64,000 nucleotides of DNA from Chloroflexales bacterium ZM16-3 (GCA_004138175.2 RYFE02000024.1:1-64000), one strand, 5' to 3'; counted from the stretch's first letter, positions 43,794 through 54,896 are shown. Program-made: numbers and translations. The notes: generated by a model not told the origin, from the letters alone.

Positions 43794-44809
43794 GCGAGCA
43801 GCTTGAGACATCATCCCCACGGATCTGGGTTTTTATTGAGCAGGAGGAAGGCCAACCGCACCCCGTTTCGTGGGAACTGATGGGCGCTGCTGGGCGTCTG
43901 GCCGAAGAGCTTCCCGGCAGCGTGGTGGAGGGCGTCCTGCTCGGCCACGACGTGGCCGGGATCGCGCCACTAGCCTACCGCTATGGCGCCAAGCGCGTCT
44001 ATATGATCGACGACCCGCTGCTTGAGACCTACCGCAATATGCCCTACGGGGTCGGCGTGAGCAAGCTCGTCACGAAGTATACGCCGGAGATCTTCCTGTT
44101 CGGCGCGACGACGCTCGGGCGCGACCTGGCCGGCACGATTGCGACCCGCGTGCATACGGGCCTGACCGCCGACTGCACCGAGCTGGCGATCGACCCCAAG
44201 CAGAAGATCCTGGCCGCCACCCGACCAACCTTCGGCGGCAACCTGATGGCCACGATCCTCTGCCGCAAGCACCGCCCGCAGATGGCCACCGTTCGCCCAC
44301 GCGTCCTGCCGATGCCCGAGCCGCTGGCTGAGGCTGAGGGCGAGCTACTGCGCGAGCCGCTCGACCTGAAGGAGAGCGACATCCCCGTGCGGCGTCTGCG
44401 CCTCATCCCCGGCGAGGAGCAGCTCAACATCGAGTATGCCGACGTGATCGTCGCAGGCGGGCGCGGCGTGGGCGGGCCGGGCGGCTTCAAGCTACTTGAA
44501 GAGCTGGCCGATGCCCTCGGCGGTGTCGTCGGCGCAAGCCGCCCCGTCATCGACGCCGGCTGGCTTAGCCACGAGCACCAGGTCGGCCAGACGGGCACGA
44601 CGGTGCGGCCCAAGCTCTACATCGCCGCCGGGATCTCGGGAGCGGTGCAGCACACGGTCGGCATGAGCGGTGCTAATTTCATCCTGGCGATCAACTCCGA
44701 CCCCAAGGCACCGATCTTCCAGATGGCCAATGCGAGCATCGTGGGAGACCTCTACAAGGTGATCCCCGAGCTGATCAGGCAGGTGAAAGGAACGGGCAAT
44801 GGCCAGTAA
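43790..44809 (+). CDS. fixB: Electron transfer flavoprotein alpha subunit FixB
   Basis: A 339-residue ETF alpha-type protein starting at GTG 43790, with GGAGGTAGGCC before it. The C-terminal FAD-binding domain has [39 protein letters not shown] and LYIAAGISGAVQH, the classic EtfA/FixB motifs. Together with FixA it forms the heterodimer that takes electrons from NADH. It overlaps fixC by 11 bases. Identity as Fix rather than housekeeping Etf rests on the adjoining fixC and fixX; the window has a second etf pair at 59-61 kb. Confidence 0.94.
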   Translation: MSEQLETSSPRIWVFIEQEEGQPHPVSWELMGAAGRLAEELPGSVVEGVLLGHDVAGIAPLAYRYGAKRVYMIDDPLLETYRNMPYGVGVSKLVTKYTPEIFLFGATTLGRDLAGTIATRVHTGLTADCTELAIDPKQKILAATRPTFGGNLMATILCRKHRPQMATVRPRVLPMPEPLAEAEGELLREPLDLKESDIPVRRLRLIPGEEQLNIEYADVIVAGGRGVGGPGGFKLLEELADALGGVVGASRPVIDAGWLSHEHQVGQTGTTVRPKLYIAAGISGAVQHTVGMSGANFILAINSDPKAPIFQMANASIVGDLYKVIPELIRQVKGTGNGQ

Positions 44810-46115
44810 GCAAACCTTCGACGCCATCGTGGTGGGTGGCGGGCCGTCGGGATCTGCGGCGGCGCTGACGATGGCCCGCAGCGGCCTGAAGACCATCCTG
44901 ATCGAGCGGGGCCAATTCGCCGGCGCGAAGAACTTCTTCGGCGGCGTGATGTACACCCACGCCCTGGCCGACGTGCTGCCCGATTACTGGGAGCGGAAAC
45001 CGCCCTTCGAGCGGCCCGTCACCGAGCAAGGCTACTGGATGCTCTCTCCCGACAGCGTCGTCCGGATCATGCATAAGAGCGAGCACTATAAGCAGGAGCC
45101 AGCCGAGGCGTACACCGTCCTGCGGGCGCAGTTCGACCCGTGGCTGGCGGAGCAGGCGGCCGCCGAGGGCGTGCTCGTCATCACCAAGACGACCGTCACC
45201 CACGTCCTGCAAGACGCAAAGCGGCGTGTGATCGGGGTGAGGACCGACCGACCGGACGGCGAGGTCTACGCGCCGATCGTAATCATCGCCGAGGGCGTCA
45301 ACAACCTGCTGACGCAGCAGATCGGCATGATCAAGAATGACCTCCCGCCGCGCTTTGTGGCCCTGGCGGTGAAGGAGTACATCAGCCTGCCGCCCAAGGA
45401 GATCCAGGCCCGCTTCGGGCTCAACGACGCGAACGAAGGCGCGGCGATCGACATATTCGGCGATGCCACGCTGGGGCTCCCCGGCACCGCGTTCCTCTAC
45501 ACCGACCGCGCCGGCCTCTCGATCGGCGTCGGTATGCTGCTTGAGGAGTTCGTCCACCACAAGCTGCGGCCCTACGAGGTGCTGGCCCGCTTCAAGAACC
45601 ACCCGGTCATCCAGCCCTACCTCGAAGGCGGGAAGCCGCTGGAATATGGCGCCCACCTGATCCCTGAGACCGGCTACGACCGCATGCCCAAGCTGTCGGC
45701 CGCAGGCGTCATGGTTGTCGGCGATGCTGCGGGTATGGTCGATGCGGTACACCGTGAGGGGACGAACCTGGCCATGACCGCCGGGAAGATGGCGGGCACA
45801 ACGGCCATCGCGGCGCACCAGGCGAACAACTTCTCCGCCGCATTCCTCAAACAGTACCGGCAGAACCTAGAGGCGAGCTTCGTCCTCAAGGATATGAAGC
45901 AGTACCGCCGGATGACGGACTTTCTCGACAGCTCGCCGCATTTTCTGGGGACCTACGCCAATTTCCTGAACGACGCCGCGCTGCGCTACTTCACGGCCCA
46001 CGGGATGCCGAAGCGCGATATGGAGAAGCAGATCGTCGGGATGCTCAACGAGCGACGCTCCTTCTTCGGAATAGCCCAGGACATGCTCAAGATGCTGCGC
46101 GCCATGAGAGGATAG
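44799..46115 (+). CDS. fixC: FixC flavoprotein (ETF:quinone oxidoreductase-like)
   Basis: A 438-residue FAD protein. VGGGPSGSAAALTMARSG is the N-terminal dinucleotide-binding motif and VMVVGDAAGMVDAVHREGTNLAM the second FAD contact (motif GDAAG). FixC resembles ETF-QO but lacks its own Fe-S cluster domain, which is provided by FixX. It receives electrons from FixAB and reduces quinone. AAAGGAACGGGCA sets the start within the fixB end. Length and order fit fixABCX. Confidence 0.93.
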   Translation: MASKQTFDAIVVGGGPSGSAAALTMARSGLKTILIERGQFAGAKNFFGGVMYTHALADVLPDYWERKPPFERPVTEQGYWMLSPDSVVRIMHKSEHYKQEPAEAYTVLRAQFDPWLAEQAAAEGVLVITKTTVTHVLQDAKRRVIGVRTDRPDGEVYAPIVIIAEGVNNLLTQQIGMIKNDLPPRFVALAVKEYISLPPKEIQARFGLNDANEGAAIDIFGDATLGLPGTAFLYTDRAGLSIGVGMLLEEFVHHKLRPYEVLARFKNHPVIQPYLEGGKPLEYGAHLIPETGYDRMPKLSAAGVMVVGDAAGMVDAVHREGTNLAMTAGKMAGTTAIAAHQANNFSAAFLKQYRQNLEASFVLKDMKQYRRMTDFLDSSPHFLGTYANFLNDAALRYFTAHGMPKRDMEKQIVGMLNERRSFFGIAQDMLKMLRAMRG

Positions 46116-46119
46116 CACC

Positions 46120-46470
46120 ATGAATGACCGGAAACAGAATGACCGGAAACACGAGCCCTTGAGCACCGACCTTACGGCCACGCTGCCGGCGGTGAACGTC
46201 AACGACCTCGTGGTCTCGATCAAGTACTATGTGGACGAGGATTTCGCCCACATCCAGGTGCGCGAGCCCGCAATCTGCTCCACCTGTAGGGAGAAGCCCT
46301 GCCTTGACTTCTGCCCGGTGCATGTCTTCACCCAGGACGGTCAGGGCAAGATCATGGTCGGCTACCAGGCGTGCGTAGAGTGCGGCAGCTGCCGCATCGG
46401 CTGCCCCCTCAAGAATATCGACTGGCAGCTGCCGCACGGCGGCTACGGTGTCGCCTACAAGTTCGGCTGA
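46120..46470 (+). CDS. fixX: FixX ferredoxin-like protein
   Basis: A 116-residue ferredoxin. Cysteine motifs CSTCREKPCLDFCP and CVECGSCRIGCP provide ligands for [4Fe-4S] clusters, the second being classical CxxCxxCxxxCP. It partners FixC. Residues 2-10 (NDRKQNDRKH) are a tandem duplication of a 15-bp stretch, an N-terminal extension absent from usual FixX; it could be a recent slip. AGAGGA before ATG 46120. Confidence 0.93.
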   Translation: MNDRKQNDRKHEPLSTDLTATLPAVNVNDLVVSIKYYVDEDFAHIQVREPAICSTCREKPCLDFCPVHVFTQDGQGKIMVGYQACVECGSCRIGCPLKNIDWQLPHGGYGVAYKFG

Positions 46471-46502
46471 CGCCGCCGCGCCGCCAGATGAGGAGATTCG
46501 CA

Positions 46503-46799
46503 ATGCACGAGACGGCAATTCTACAGATCGACCAGGCTGCGTTGGCGATGGTGCAGGCGCTCGATACCTACGGCGAGGAGATGAAGCCGCTGCTCGACCC
46601 TGAGTTCCTGGAGACGCTACAAGCCCAGATCGTCAACCTGCGGCGCGTGCTGCTCGGCCTCGAAATGGGAATCCTGTACCAGGATCAGGACTGGCAGGTG
46701 CCCGAGGAGCTGCTGGCGCAGGCCAGCCGCGATCTGCTCCCAGTCGACAAGGCCGCCACACGCCTCAGGGAGGCGGCGAGCCGGGGCGCGAAGGAGTAG
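46503..46799 (+). CDS. Small protein of unknown function following fixX
   Basis: A 98-residue acidic, helical protein (MHETAILQIDQAALAMVQALD, LLDPEFLETLQAQIVNLRRVLLGLEMGIL, ELLAQASRDLLPVDKAATRL). No cysteine or transmembrane segment. GAGGAG with seven-base spacing precedes ATG 46503, and it lies 32 bp after fixX on the same strand, so it is probably translated in the same operon. It could be an assembly or stability factor for the Fix complex; this is only inference from position. Confidence 0.65.
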   Translation: MHETAILQIDQAALAMVQALDTYGEEMKPLLDPEFLETLQAQIVNLRRVLLGLEMGILYQDQDWQVPEELLAQASRDLLPVDKAATRLREAASRGAKE

Positions 46800-46819
46800 G
46801 CCGCGCTAAAGCAACAGCA

Positions 46820-46828
46820 TGGTATACT
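46820..46828 (+). promoter_or_regulatory. Extended -10 box for the DUF507 gene
   Basis: TGGTATACT, an extended -10, lies 36 bp before the ATG and about 20 bp after the preceding stop codon. Confidence 0.45.
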
Positions 46829-46863
46829 GCCCGCAGAGCATACTGGACACCAGGGAGGGTGCG

Positions 46864-47163
46864 ATGCGGCTGAGCGAAGATAAGATACGGCGGATCGCCG
46901 AGCGGCTGCACGACGATCTGGAGCAGCGCGGGCTGCTGGCCTATAAGGAGCCTACCGGCGCGAAGCGCGGCGTGGGCCGGGCCGCCCGAGTCAAGCACAT
47001 CTACGAGTATATTGTCGAAGATCTACAGCGCGAGGAGGAGATCGACGCCGAGGTTGAGCAGATCCTGGCCTCATACAGCCGCGTGATCAAGGGCACCGAG
47101 CGTGACATCCTCTTCCGCAAGCACAAAGAGGACATCGCCCGCAAGAAGGGCTACGTTCTTTAG
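46864..47163 (+). CDS. DUF507 family protein
   Basis: A 99-residue charged protein starting MRLSEDKIRRIAERLHDDLE, the typical DUF507 opening, ending DILFRKHKEDIARKKGYVL. The family is small, soluble and of unknown function. AGGGAGGG is four bases before ATG 46864. Its neighbours (fix genes, MoxR) give no clear clue. It ends where a GGGGACA hairpin begins. Confidence 0.8.
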   Translation: MRLSEDKIRRIAERLHDDLEQRGLLAYKEPTGAKRGVGRAARVKHIYEYIVEDLQREEEIDAEVEQILASYSRVIKGTERDILFRKHKEDIARKKGYVL

Positions 47164-47164
47164 G

Positions 47165-47236
47165 CAACAGGGGACAGGGGACAGGGGATAGACCCTGTCC
47201 CCTGTTCCTCGTACCCTATCCCTGTCCCCTTGCCGA
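47165..47236. repeat. GGGGACA heptamer hairpin between DUF507 and MoxR genes
   Basis: Three GGGGACA/GGGGATA units, then complementary TGTCCCC/TATCCCT units, closed by GGCAA and TTGCC at the ends. It starts right after the DUF507 stop and ends at the MoxR ribosome site. Confidence 0.88.
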
Positions 47237-47247
47237 AGGAGTCCCGC

Positions 47248-48210
47248 GTGCCCCAGATCAGCCCCGAGCGGGTCGTCGCGATCCGCCAGATCGCCGCCCG
47301 CGCCCAAGAGAGCATCGCCCGCGCCATCGTCGGCAAGGATGCCATCGTCGAGCTGCTGCTCGTCGCCCTCCTCTGCGAGGGCCACGTCCTGCTAGAGGAT
47401 GTCCCCGGCACTGGGAAGACGACGTTGGCTCGCGCCCTGGCCGCCTCGCTGGGCTGTAGCTTCCAGCGCATCCAGTTCACCCCCGACCTGCTGCCCTCCG
47501 ATGTGACCGGGCTCTCGTTCTTCAACCAGAAGCTCGGCGACTTCCAGTTCCGCCAGGGGCCGATCTTCGCCCAGATCGTGCTGACCGACGAGATCAACCG
47601 GGCCACCCCGCGCACCCAGAGCGCCCTGCTGGAGGCCATGCAGGAGCGTACGGTGACGATCGACGGCGAGACGCGCAAGCTGCCCCGGCCCTTCCTCGTC
47701 ATCGCCACCCAGAACCCCATCGAGCTAGAGGGCACCTTCCCGCTGCCCGAAGCCCAGCTCGACCGCTTCCTCGTCAGGCTGAACATGGGCTACCCCTCGG
47801 CCGAGGAAGAGCAGGAGATCCTGACCCGCTACCAGCACAGCAGCCCGCTCGACGCGCTGACCCCGGTGCTGGGCGATGTCGAGGTGCGCCAGATCCAGGC
47901 TGAGCTGCGCGACGTGGGCGTCTCCGACGTGGTGCGGCGCTACCTAGTGGAGGTGGTGCGGGCCACCCGCGAGCACCCCGACGTGGAGCTAGGCGCCAGC
48001 CCGCGCGGCTCGCTGGCCCTCTACCAGACGGCGCAGGCCCGCGCGGCGCTCAACGGGCGGACCTTCGTGATGCCCGACGATGTGAAGGCGCTGGCCGAGC
48101 CAGTACTCAACCACCGCCTCATGCTCAGCGCGGAGGCCCGCCTGCGCGGGCGTCGCCCCGCCGATGTGATCAACCAGATCCTCGCCCGCACCCCTGTGCC
48201 AGTGGAGTGA
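47248..48210 (+). CDS. MoxR-family AAA+ ATPase
   Basis: A 320-residue MoxR-type AAA+ protein. Walker A is VPGTGKTTLARALA, Walker B VLTDEINRATPRTQSALLEAM, sensor 1 VIATQNPIELEGTFPLPEAQLDRF, and sensor 2/C-terminal lid SPRGSLALYQTAQARA. Such ATPases act as chaperones for metal-cofactor insertion or with VWA proteins. GTG 47248 follows AAGGAG with six-base spacing; a TTG 18 bp earlier belongs to the hairpin. The usual DUF58/VWA partners do not follow here; a GC-rich non-coding tract does. Confidence 0.92.
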   Translation: MPQISPERVVAIRQIAARAQESIARAIVGKDAIVELLLVALLCEGHVLLEDVPGTGKTTLARALAASLGCSFQRIQFTPDLLPSDVTGLSFFNQKLGDFQFRQGPIFAQIVLTDEINRATPRTQSALLEAMQERTVTIDGETRKLPRPFLVIATQNPIELEGTFPLPEAQLDRFLVRLNMGYPSAEEEQEILTRYQHSSPLDALTPVLGDVEVRQIQAELRDVGVSDVVRRYLVEVVRATREHPDVELGASPRGSLALYQTAQARAALNGRTFVMPDDVKALAEPVLNHRLMLSAEARLRGRRPADVINQILARTPVPVE

Positions 48211-48639
48211 GAGCGCAGCGCCCCAGGCTCCCGGTCTCCCCGCTGGGGCTGCGCACCCCAGACCCGATGCAAGGGGCCAGCCCCTTGCATCCCCGCGAGG
48301 GGCTCCGCCCCTTCGAACCCTGGAATCTGATGTGGGCGGCAAATACAATGCACGTTGTCATGCCCGTACGCAGGTGCGGGTGGTGTGGGTGCTGGTGTCA
48401 GTGCGGCTGTCGGACACACGAGAAGAGGCCAAACAACGGGCATTGCGCACACCACAGCATCAGATTCAGGGGGTCTGGGGGGTGAAACGCTCCCAGCGGG
48501 GGTTCCGGGGGCTGGCCCCCGGAGCGGGATGCGGGGCGCAGCGCCCGTATCCGCGATCTCCGAGCCTCGGAGAAGTGCCCGGCGCAGCGCCCGCATCCGC
48601 GATCTCCGAGCATCAGAGAAGTGCCCGCGCAGCGCCCGC
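48211..48639. other. Non-coding GC-rich tract with tandem 46-bp repeat
   Basis: No gene was recognised. The tract holds GC-rich self-complementary stretches (GCAAGGGGCCAGCCCCTTGC, GGGGGCTGGCCCCC) and, at 48536-48627, two tandem 46-bp units starting GCGCAGCGCCCG with a partial third, differing at four positions. Several frames run through it but none has a ribosome site or family features. Confidence 0.6.
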
Positions 48640-48948
48640 TTAGAGCTGGCTGAGCTGCGCGCTCAGCCAGCTCAGCCGCTCCTCATTTACCCGATAGCAG
48701 ACAGCCGCCCCGTCCCCATATGCCTCAACCAGATCGACCTCGCGCAGCACCCGCAGGTGCTGCGAGATCGTGCTCTGCGCGTGGGGGCCGTCGTCGGGCA
48801 TGTGCAGCAGGATCTCGTTGCCAATACAGTTGGGGTGGCGCTGGATATAGCACAGAATCTGCACGCGGACGGGGTTGCCCAGCGCCTTACAGACCATTGC
48901 CACATGATGGTGGTTGTCCGAGCTCGGTTCGGAGTGTGCCGTCGCCAT
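48640..48948 (-). CDS. ArsR/SmtB-family transcriptional regulator
   Basis: A 102-residue winged-helix regulator. VCKALGNPVRVQILCYI and STISQHLRVLREVDLVEAYGDGAAVCYRVNEE are the ArsR recognition helix and wing. Histidines (HSEPSSDNHHHVAMVCKAL) near the N terminus and Cys in CYIQRHPNCIGNE may bind a metal or sense redox. No transporter or other target lies beside it. GGAGG before the start. A TGAGAT...ATCTCA imperfect inverted repeat about 12 bp upstream of the start (48960-48987) may be its own operator. Confidence 0.88.
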   Translation of the reverse strand: MATAHSEPSSDNHHHVAMVCKALGNPVRVQILCYIQRHPNCIGNEILLHMPDDGPHAQSTISQHLRVLREVDLVEAYGDGAAVCYRVNEERLSWLSAQLSQL

Positions 48949-49063
48949 TGTCGGCCTCCTGAGATATTTGGGTACTTTACGATCTCAGGGGGGCATATGT
49001 CAAGAGGTTGCCGAAAAAGGTTCCGGGATGGGGAATGTTATGGCTGAGGCCGCCAGGAGCGCG

Positions 49064-49561
49064 CTACGACGTGGGGAAGAAGGCGTCCCACCAGCGGCGC
49101 AGGTTCGGCACGGGGGCGGGCACGGGCGCGGCCACAGGGTCAGGGGGGGGCGATGCTGCGGGGGCGGGCGCGGCGACCTGGGGGAAGATCACAACATCGC
49201 CATCGCGGGCGTAGCCGAGCTGCTCGCGGGCGATCCGCTCGATATTCACATCGGACTCGGCGTAGGCGACGGCACCCTCAAGCTGCTTGTTCTCCACTCT
49301 GATTTGATCGACCTCAGCCTGGAGGGCGACCCGCTGCGAATCCAGGCGCGCGCTCTGCATCACCTGACCAACAAAGTTCGCTATCAGCAGGCCGATCAAG
49401 GCCACGATCACCGCGCCAATGGTGAGGGACAGCAACCCGCGACCGCCGGAGCGCGCCATGGCGGCGAGGCGGGCGAAGACCACGCCGGAGCCGGCGGGGT
49501 AGGTGCGGCGGACGGGGCGCCGCAGCACACGGCGTGTCGCATGATCTCGTTTGCGCTTCAT
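49064..49561 (-). CDS. FtsB/DivIC-like septum-formation protein
   Basis: A 165-residue protein: basic cytoplasmic N terminus, one transmembrane helix (about residues 45-67), an extracytoplasmic coiled coil (SARLDSQRVALQAEVDQIRVENKQLEGAV), then IERIAREQLGYARDGDVVIFP, the characteristic C-terminal signature of FtsB/DivIC/FtsL-type proteins. The tail is Pro/Ala-rich. It probably acts in the divisome. No clear ribosome site precedes ATG 49561, but upstream codons look non-coding. Bactofilin, a cytoskeletal protein, is the next gene on the transcript's upstream side. Confidence 0.8.
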   Translation of the reverse strand: MKRKRDHATRRVLRRPVRRTYPAGSGVVFARLAAMARSGGRGLLSLTIGAVIVALIGLLIANFVGQVMQSARLDSQRVALQAEVDQIRVENKQLEGAVAYAESDVNIERIAREQLGYARDGDVVIFPQVAAPAPAASPPPDPVAAPVPAPVPNLRRWWDAFFPTS

Positions 49562-49698
49562 ATCGTGAGGGGATGGAAAGAGGAGACAGCGGGCGCATCC
49601 GCAGCTGCCTCCTCTTTCGAGTATCCGTATATTCGACGAACCGTAACGCAGGCGGCCAGGGCGAAGCACCCCCTGATCAGAGGTGCACCCGATGCGCC

Positions 49699-50130
49699 CT
49701 AACCCATACTCGGAGCCTTATCGTCTCCGGAGCGCGGCGCCTCCAGCAGCAGCGGCTCATCGATCGTCGTGGTCATCGAGCTCTGGCCGCGGAACAGGCC
49801 GCCCGGCTCGATATGCAGGGCCGCCGCCGTAATATCGCCCCAGACCTTGCCAGTCGGCGAGATCTCAAGCTGCTCCATCGCCGTAATCTCGCCCTTGACC
49901 GCCCCGGACACATGAACATTCTGCGCCTTCACGGTCGCGATCACCCGGCCCGTCTCGCCGACGATCAAGTTGCCGAGCACCTCGATATCGCCCTCGACCG
50001 AGCCATCGATGCGAATATTGCCATCAGAGGTCAACGCCCCCTGGAAGCGAGTATTTGCGCCGATGATCGTCTCTGCTTTGCCATTCATGGTGGGTGGGGC
50101 TGCCTGGGGCTTCTTATTGGTGCCAAACAT
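49699..50130 (-). CDS. Bactofilin
   Basis: A 143-residue bactofilin (DUF583). The beta-helical core shows the repeating pattern IGANTRFQGALTSDGNIRIDGSVEGDIE, VGETGRVIATVKAQNVHVSGAVKGEITA and ISPTGKVWGDITAAALHIEPGGLFRG (quoted in parts: GNIRIDGSVEGDIE, VSGAVKGEITA, GKVWGDITAAALHIEPG). Bactofilins polymerise without nucleotide and organise cell shape or surface structures. GAGGAGGAAGC precedes ATG 50130. The short Ser/Asp tails are as usual. Confidence 0.93.
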   Translation of the reverse strand: MFGTNKKPQAAPPTMNGKAETIIGANTRFQGALTSDGNIRIDGSVEGDIEVLGNLIVGETGRVIATVKAQNVHVSGAVKGEITAMEQLEISPTGKVWGDITAAALHIEPGGLFRGQSSMTTTIDEPLLLEAPRSGDDKAPSMG

Positions 50131-50295
50131 GCTTGTGCTTCCTCCTCGGCATCCTCGCACATACCGATACAAACGGGATATTCCTGCATCCTAGCCTACG
50201 CAGGGTCCGTTTTTTTTGCGGCGTGCGGCCACTCAATTATAAACGACCCCGGCCCGGAGGGCAACCTTTGGAGCTCCTGATCGGTCTCTGGTCGC
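50131..50295. other. Divergent intergenic region between bactofilin and the ileS promoter
   Basis: Nothing beyond the bactofilin ribosome site was recognised. A T-run (50209-50216, eight T on the plus strand) lies within it. Confidence 0.4.
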
Positions 50296-50324
50296 TTGAC
50301 GCCCCCGCAGAGGGTTGCTATACT
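50296..50324 (+). promoter_or_regulatory. Promoter of the T-box/ileS transcript
   Basis: TTGACG and TATACT with an exact 17-bp spacer, a near-consensus vegetative promoter. Transcription would begin near 50331, just before the T-box stem I. Confidence 0.7.
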
Positions 50325-50447
50325 TCCCGTACGAATGGCGATGACGGGGACGAGTAGCTGCGCACATTCCCCACCAGCGAGCCTGGGGCGGTGTAAGCCG
50401 GGCGGCGGAGCGCATAGCGAAGATCACCCCCGAGCCGGCAGGGGAAC

Positions 50448-50520
50448 TGAATGTTGAATGTTGAATGTTGAATGTTGAATGCCGGAAGGCTCGCAATTCA
50501 CAATTCACAATTCAACATTT
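50448..50520. repeat. TTGAATG heptamer array inside the T-box leader
   Basis: Five TTGAATG units, then AATTCACAATTCACAATTCA on the other side of CCGGAAGGCTCG. The surrounding GAGCCGGCA and GCCGGAAGGCTC can pair, placing the array at the tip of a stem. Confidence 0.85.
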
Positions 50521-50585
50521 CATAGTAGCTGAGCCCGGCCTTGTCCCCCGTTACCGGGACAGAGCGTTGACTGACGCTCGCTAAG

Positions 50586-50661
50586 TGTGTGATTTCAGAT
50601 TGCAGATCTCAGATTGCAGATTGTCGCTCAATCTACAATCTACAATCTACAATCTGCAATT
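50586..50661. repeat. GCAGATT heptamer hairpin inside the T-box leader
   Basis: Three GCAGATT-type units, a TCGCT spacer, and four complementary CAATCTA/CAATCTG units end six bases before the T-box sequence. Confidence 0.88.
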
Positions 50662-50694
50662 GCGAACCGGGGTGGTACCGCGGGGCATCTTTCG

Positions 50695-50750
50695 CCTCGT
50701 CCCCTGTCCGTGTGGCCGCTTTGGCCATGGGCAGAGGGGCGGGGTTTTTT
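50695..50750 (+). terminator. T-box-controlled intrinsic terminator of ileS
   Basis: CCTCGTCCCCTGTCC...GGCAGAGGGGCGGGG-type GC-rich stem with an inner GGCC/GGCC pair, followed by TTTTTT (50745-50750). It overlaps the antiterminator and is the switch output. Confidence 0.8.
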
Positions 50751-50761
50751 GTATTGGTTGT

Positions 50762-50784
50762 AGAGACGGCCCGGCGGGCCGTCT
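50762..50784. repeat. Short palindrome AGACGGCCCGGCGGGCCGTCT-like
   Basis: AGACGGCCC and GGGCCGTCT flank a CGGC-type centre between the terminator and the ileS ribosome site. Confidence 0.6.
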
Positions 50785-50802
50785 GCACGAAAGGGACAGC
50801 GT

Positions 50803-54072
<3,270 letters not shown>

Positions 54073-54087
54073 GGTGGCGGAGGGACA

Positions 54088-54119
54088 CCGTAGGGACGCA
54101 GCGCGCTGCGTCCCTACGG
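54088..54119. terminator. Perfect 32-bp palindrome after ileS
   Basis: Arms 54088-54103 and 54104-54119 (CCGTAGGGACGCAGCG and complement) meet without spacer, 15 bases after the ileS stop. No T-run; terminator function inferred. Confidence 0.5.
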
Positions 54120-54137
54120 CGTCACACGATCATCAAT

Positions 54138-54866
54138 ATGGACACATTGGACACCTACGTGGTCGGCCCGGCACTCGTGTCGCCATCGGGCGACGGTCTG
54201 CGACTGGCAACGCTTGGCGCGACGGCGCGGGGCTACGCCGATGCGCAGATCCACGACTACGGTCGGCGCGGGCGACACTTGCCACACCGCCCGCCGCTGA
54301 CGGTGCGGCTGCGGGCGCGATTCTCGCACCCTGCGGGCGGCATCCGGGGCACGGCAGGATTCGGCCTGTGGAACTACCCCAACCCGACCCACCCGACGCT
54401 GCCGCAGACGCTCTGGTTCTTCTACGCATCGCCGCCCTCGGAAATGGCCCTGGCGATGGGCGTGCCGGGGCGGGGATGGAAGGCGGCGGCCCTGGACACA
54501 GGGCGGCCCCAGGCGCTGGCCCTGCTGCCCCTCGCGCCCATCGCCGTGCCGCTGATGCGCAGCTACGCGGGCTACCGCATCCTCTGGCCGCACATCCAGC
54601 GCGCCGTGGGTGCCGCCGAGATCCCGCTGACAAGCAGCATGAACGAATGGCACAGCTACGAGATCATCTGGGGCGAGCGCCGCAGCTTCCTGCGCGTTGA
54701 CGGGGAGACGGTGCTAGACGCGCCCTCGCCGCGCGGGCCGATGTGCTTCGTGGCCTGGGTAGACAACCAGTACCTAGTCGTTACTCCGCAGGGGCGGCTG
54801 GGCTGGGGGCTTGTGGACGCGCCAGAAGAGCAGTGGCTGGAGATAGCAGATCTCAGCATCAGCTGA
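54138..54866 (+). CDS. Uncharacterised protein, possibly concanavalin A-like (lectin/glucanase) fold
   Basis: A 242-residue protein without signal peptide. The pattern of strands and aromatic motifs (FSHPAGGIRGTAGFGLWNYP, TLWFFYASPPSEMALAM, SMNEWHSYEIIWGERRSFLRVDGETVLDAP, FVAWVDNQYLVV) resembles a jelly-roll concanavalin A-like domain as in GH16 or LamG proteins. No catalytic ExDxxE motif is visible, so it is probably not a glucanase. Ribosome site weak. Function unknown; placement after ileS may be accidental because a palindrome separates them. Confidence 0.5.
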   Translation: MDTLDTYVVGPALVSPSGDGLRLATLGATARGYADAQIHDYGRRGRHLPHRPPLTVRLRARFSHPAGGIRGTAGFGLWNYPNPTHPTLPQTLWFFYASPPSEMALAMGVPGRGWKAAALDTGRPQALALLPLAPIAVPLMRSYAGYRILWPHIQRAVGAAEIPLTSSMNEWHSYEIIWGERRSFLRVDGETVLDAPSPRGPMCFVAWVDNQYLVVTPQGRLGWGLVDAPEEQWLEIADLSIS

Positions 54867-54896
54867 AGCTGACGGATCGCTTGCTGATGCGCTCGG

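Larger units (their letters stand above)
50331..50751 (+). promoter_or_regulatory. T-box riboswitch controlling ileS
   Basis: Stem I and adjacent motifs are seen in order: GACGGGGACGAGTA, CAGCGAGCC, GGTGTAAGCCGGG, then GAAG-ATC-ACCCCCGAG, in which ATC (50423-50425) is the specifier codon for isoleucine. The T-box proper, CGGGGTGGTACCGCG, is at 50668-50682, followed by a terminator. Uncharged tRNA-Ile should stabilise the antiterminator and permit ileS transcription. Two heptamer repeat arrays lie between the specifier and the T-box, lengthening the leader: TTGAATG x5 (50448-50482) with a partial complement (50495-50520), and a GCAGATT hairpin (50586-50661). Confidence 0.88.

Noticed and set aside
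48355-49047. A 230-codon plus-strand frame over the ArsR gene
   Set aside because: Runs through a repetitive GC-rich tract and antisense to a clear ArsR regulator.
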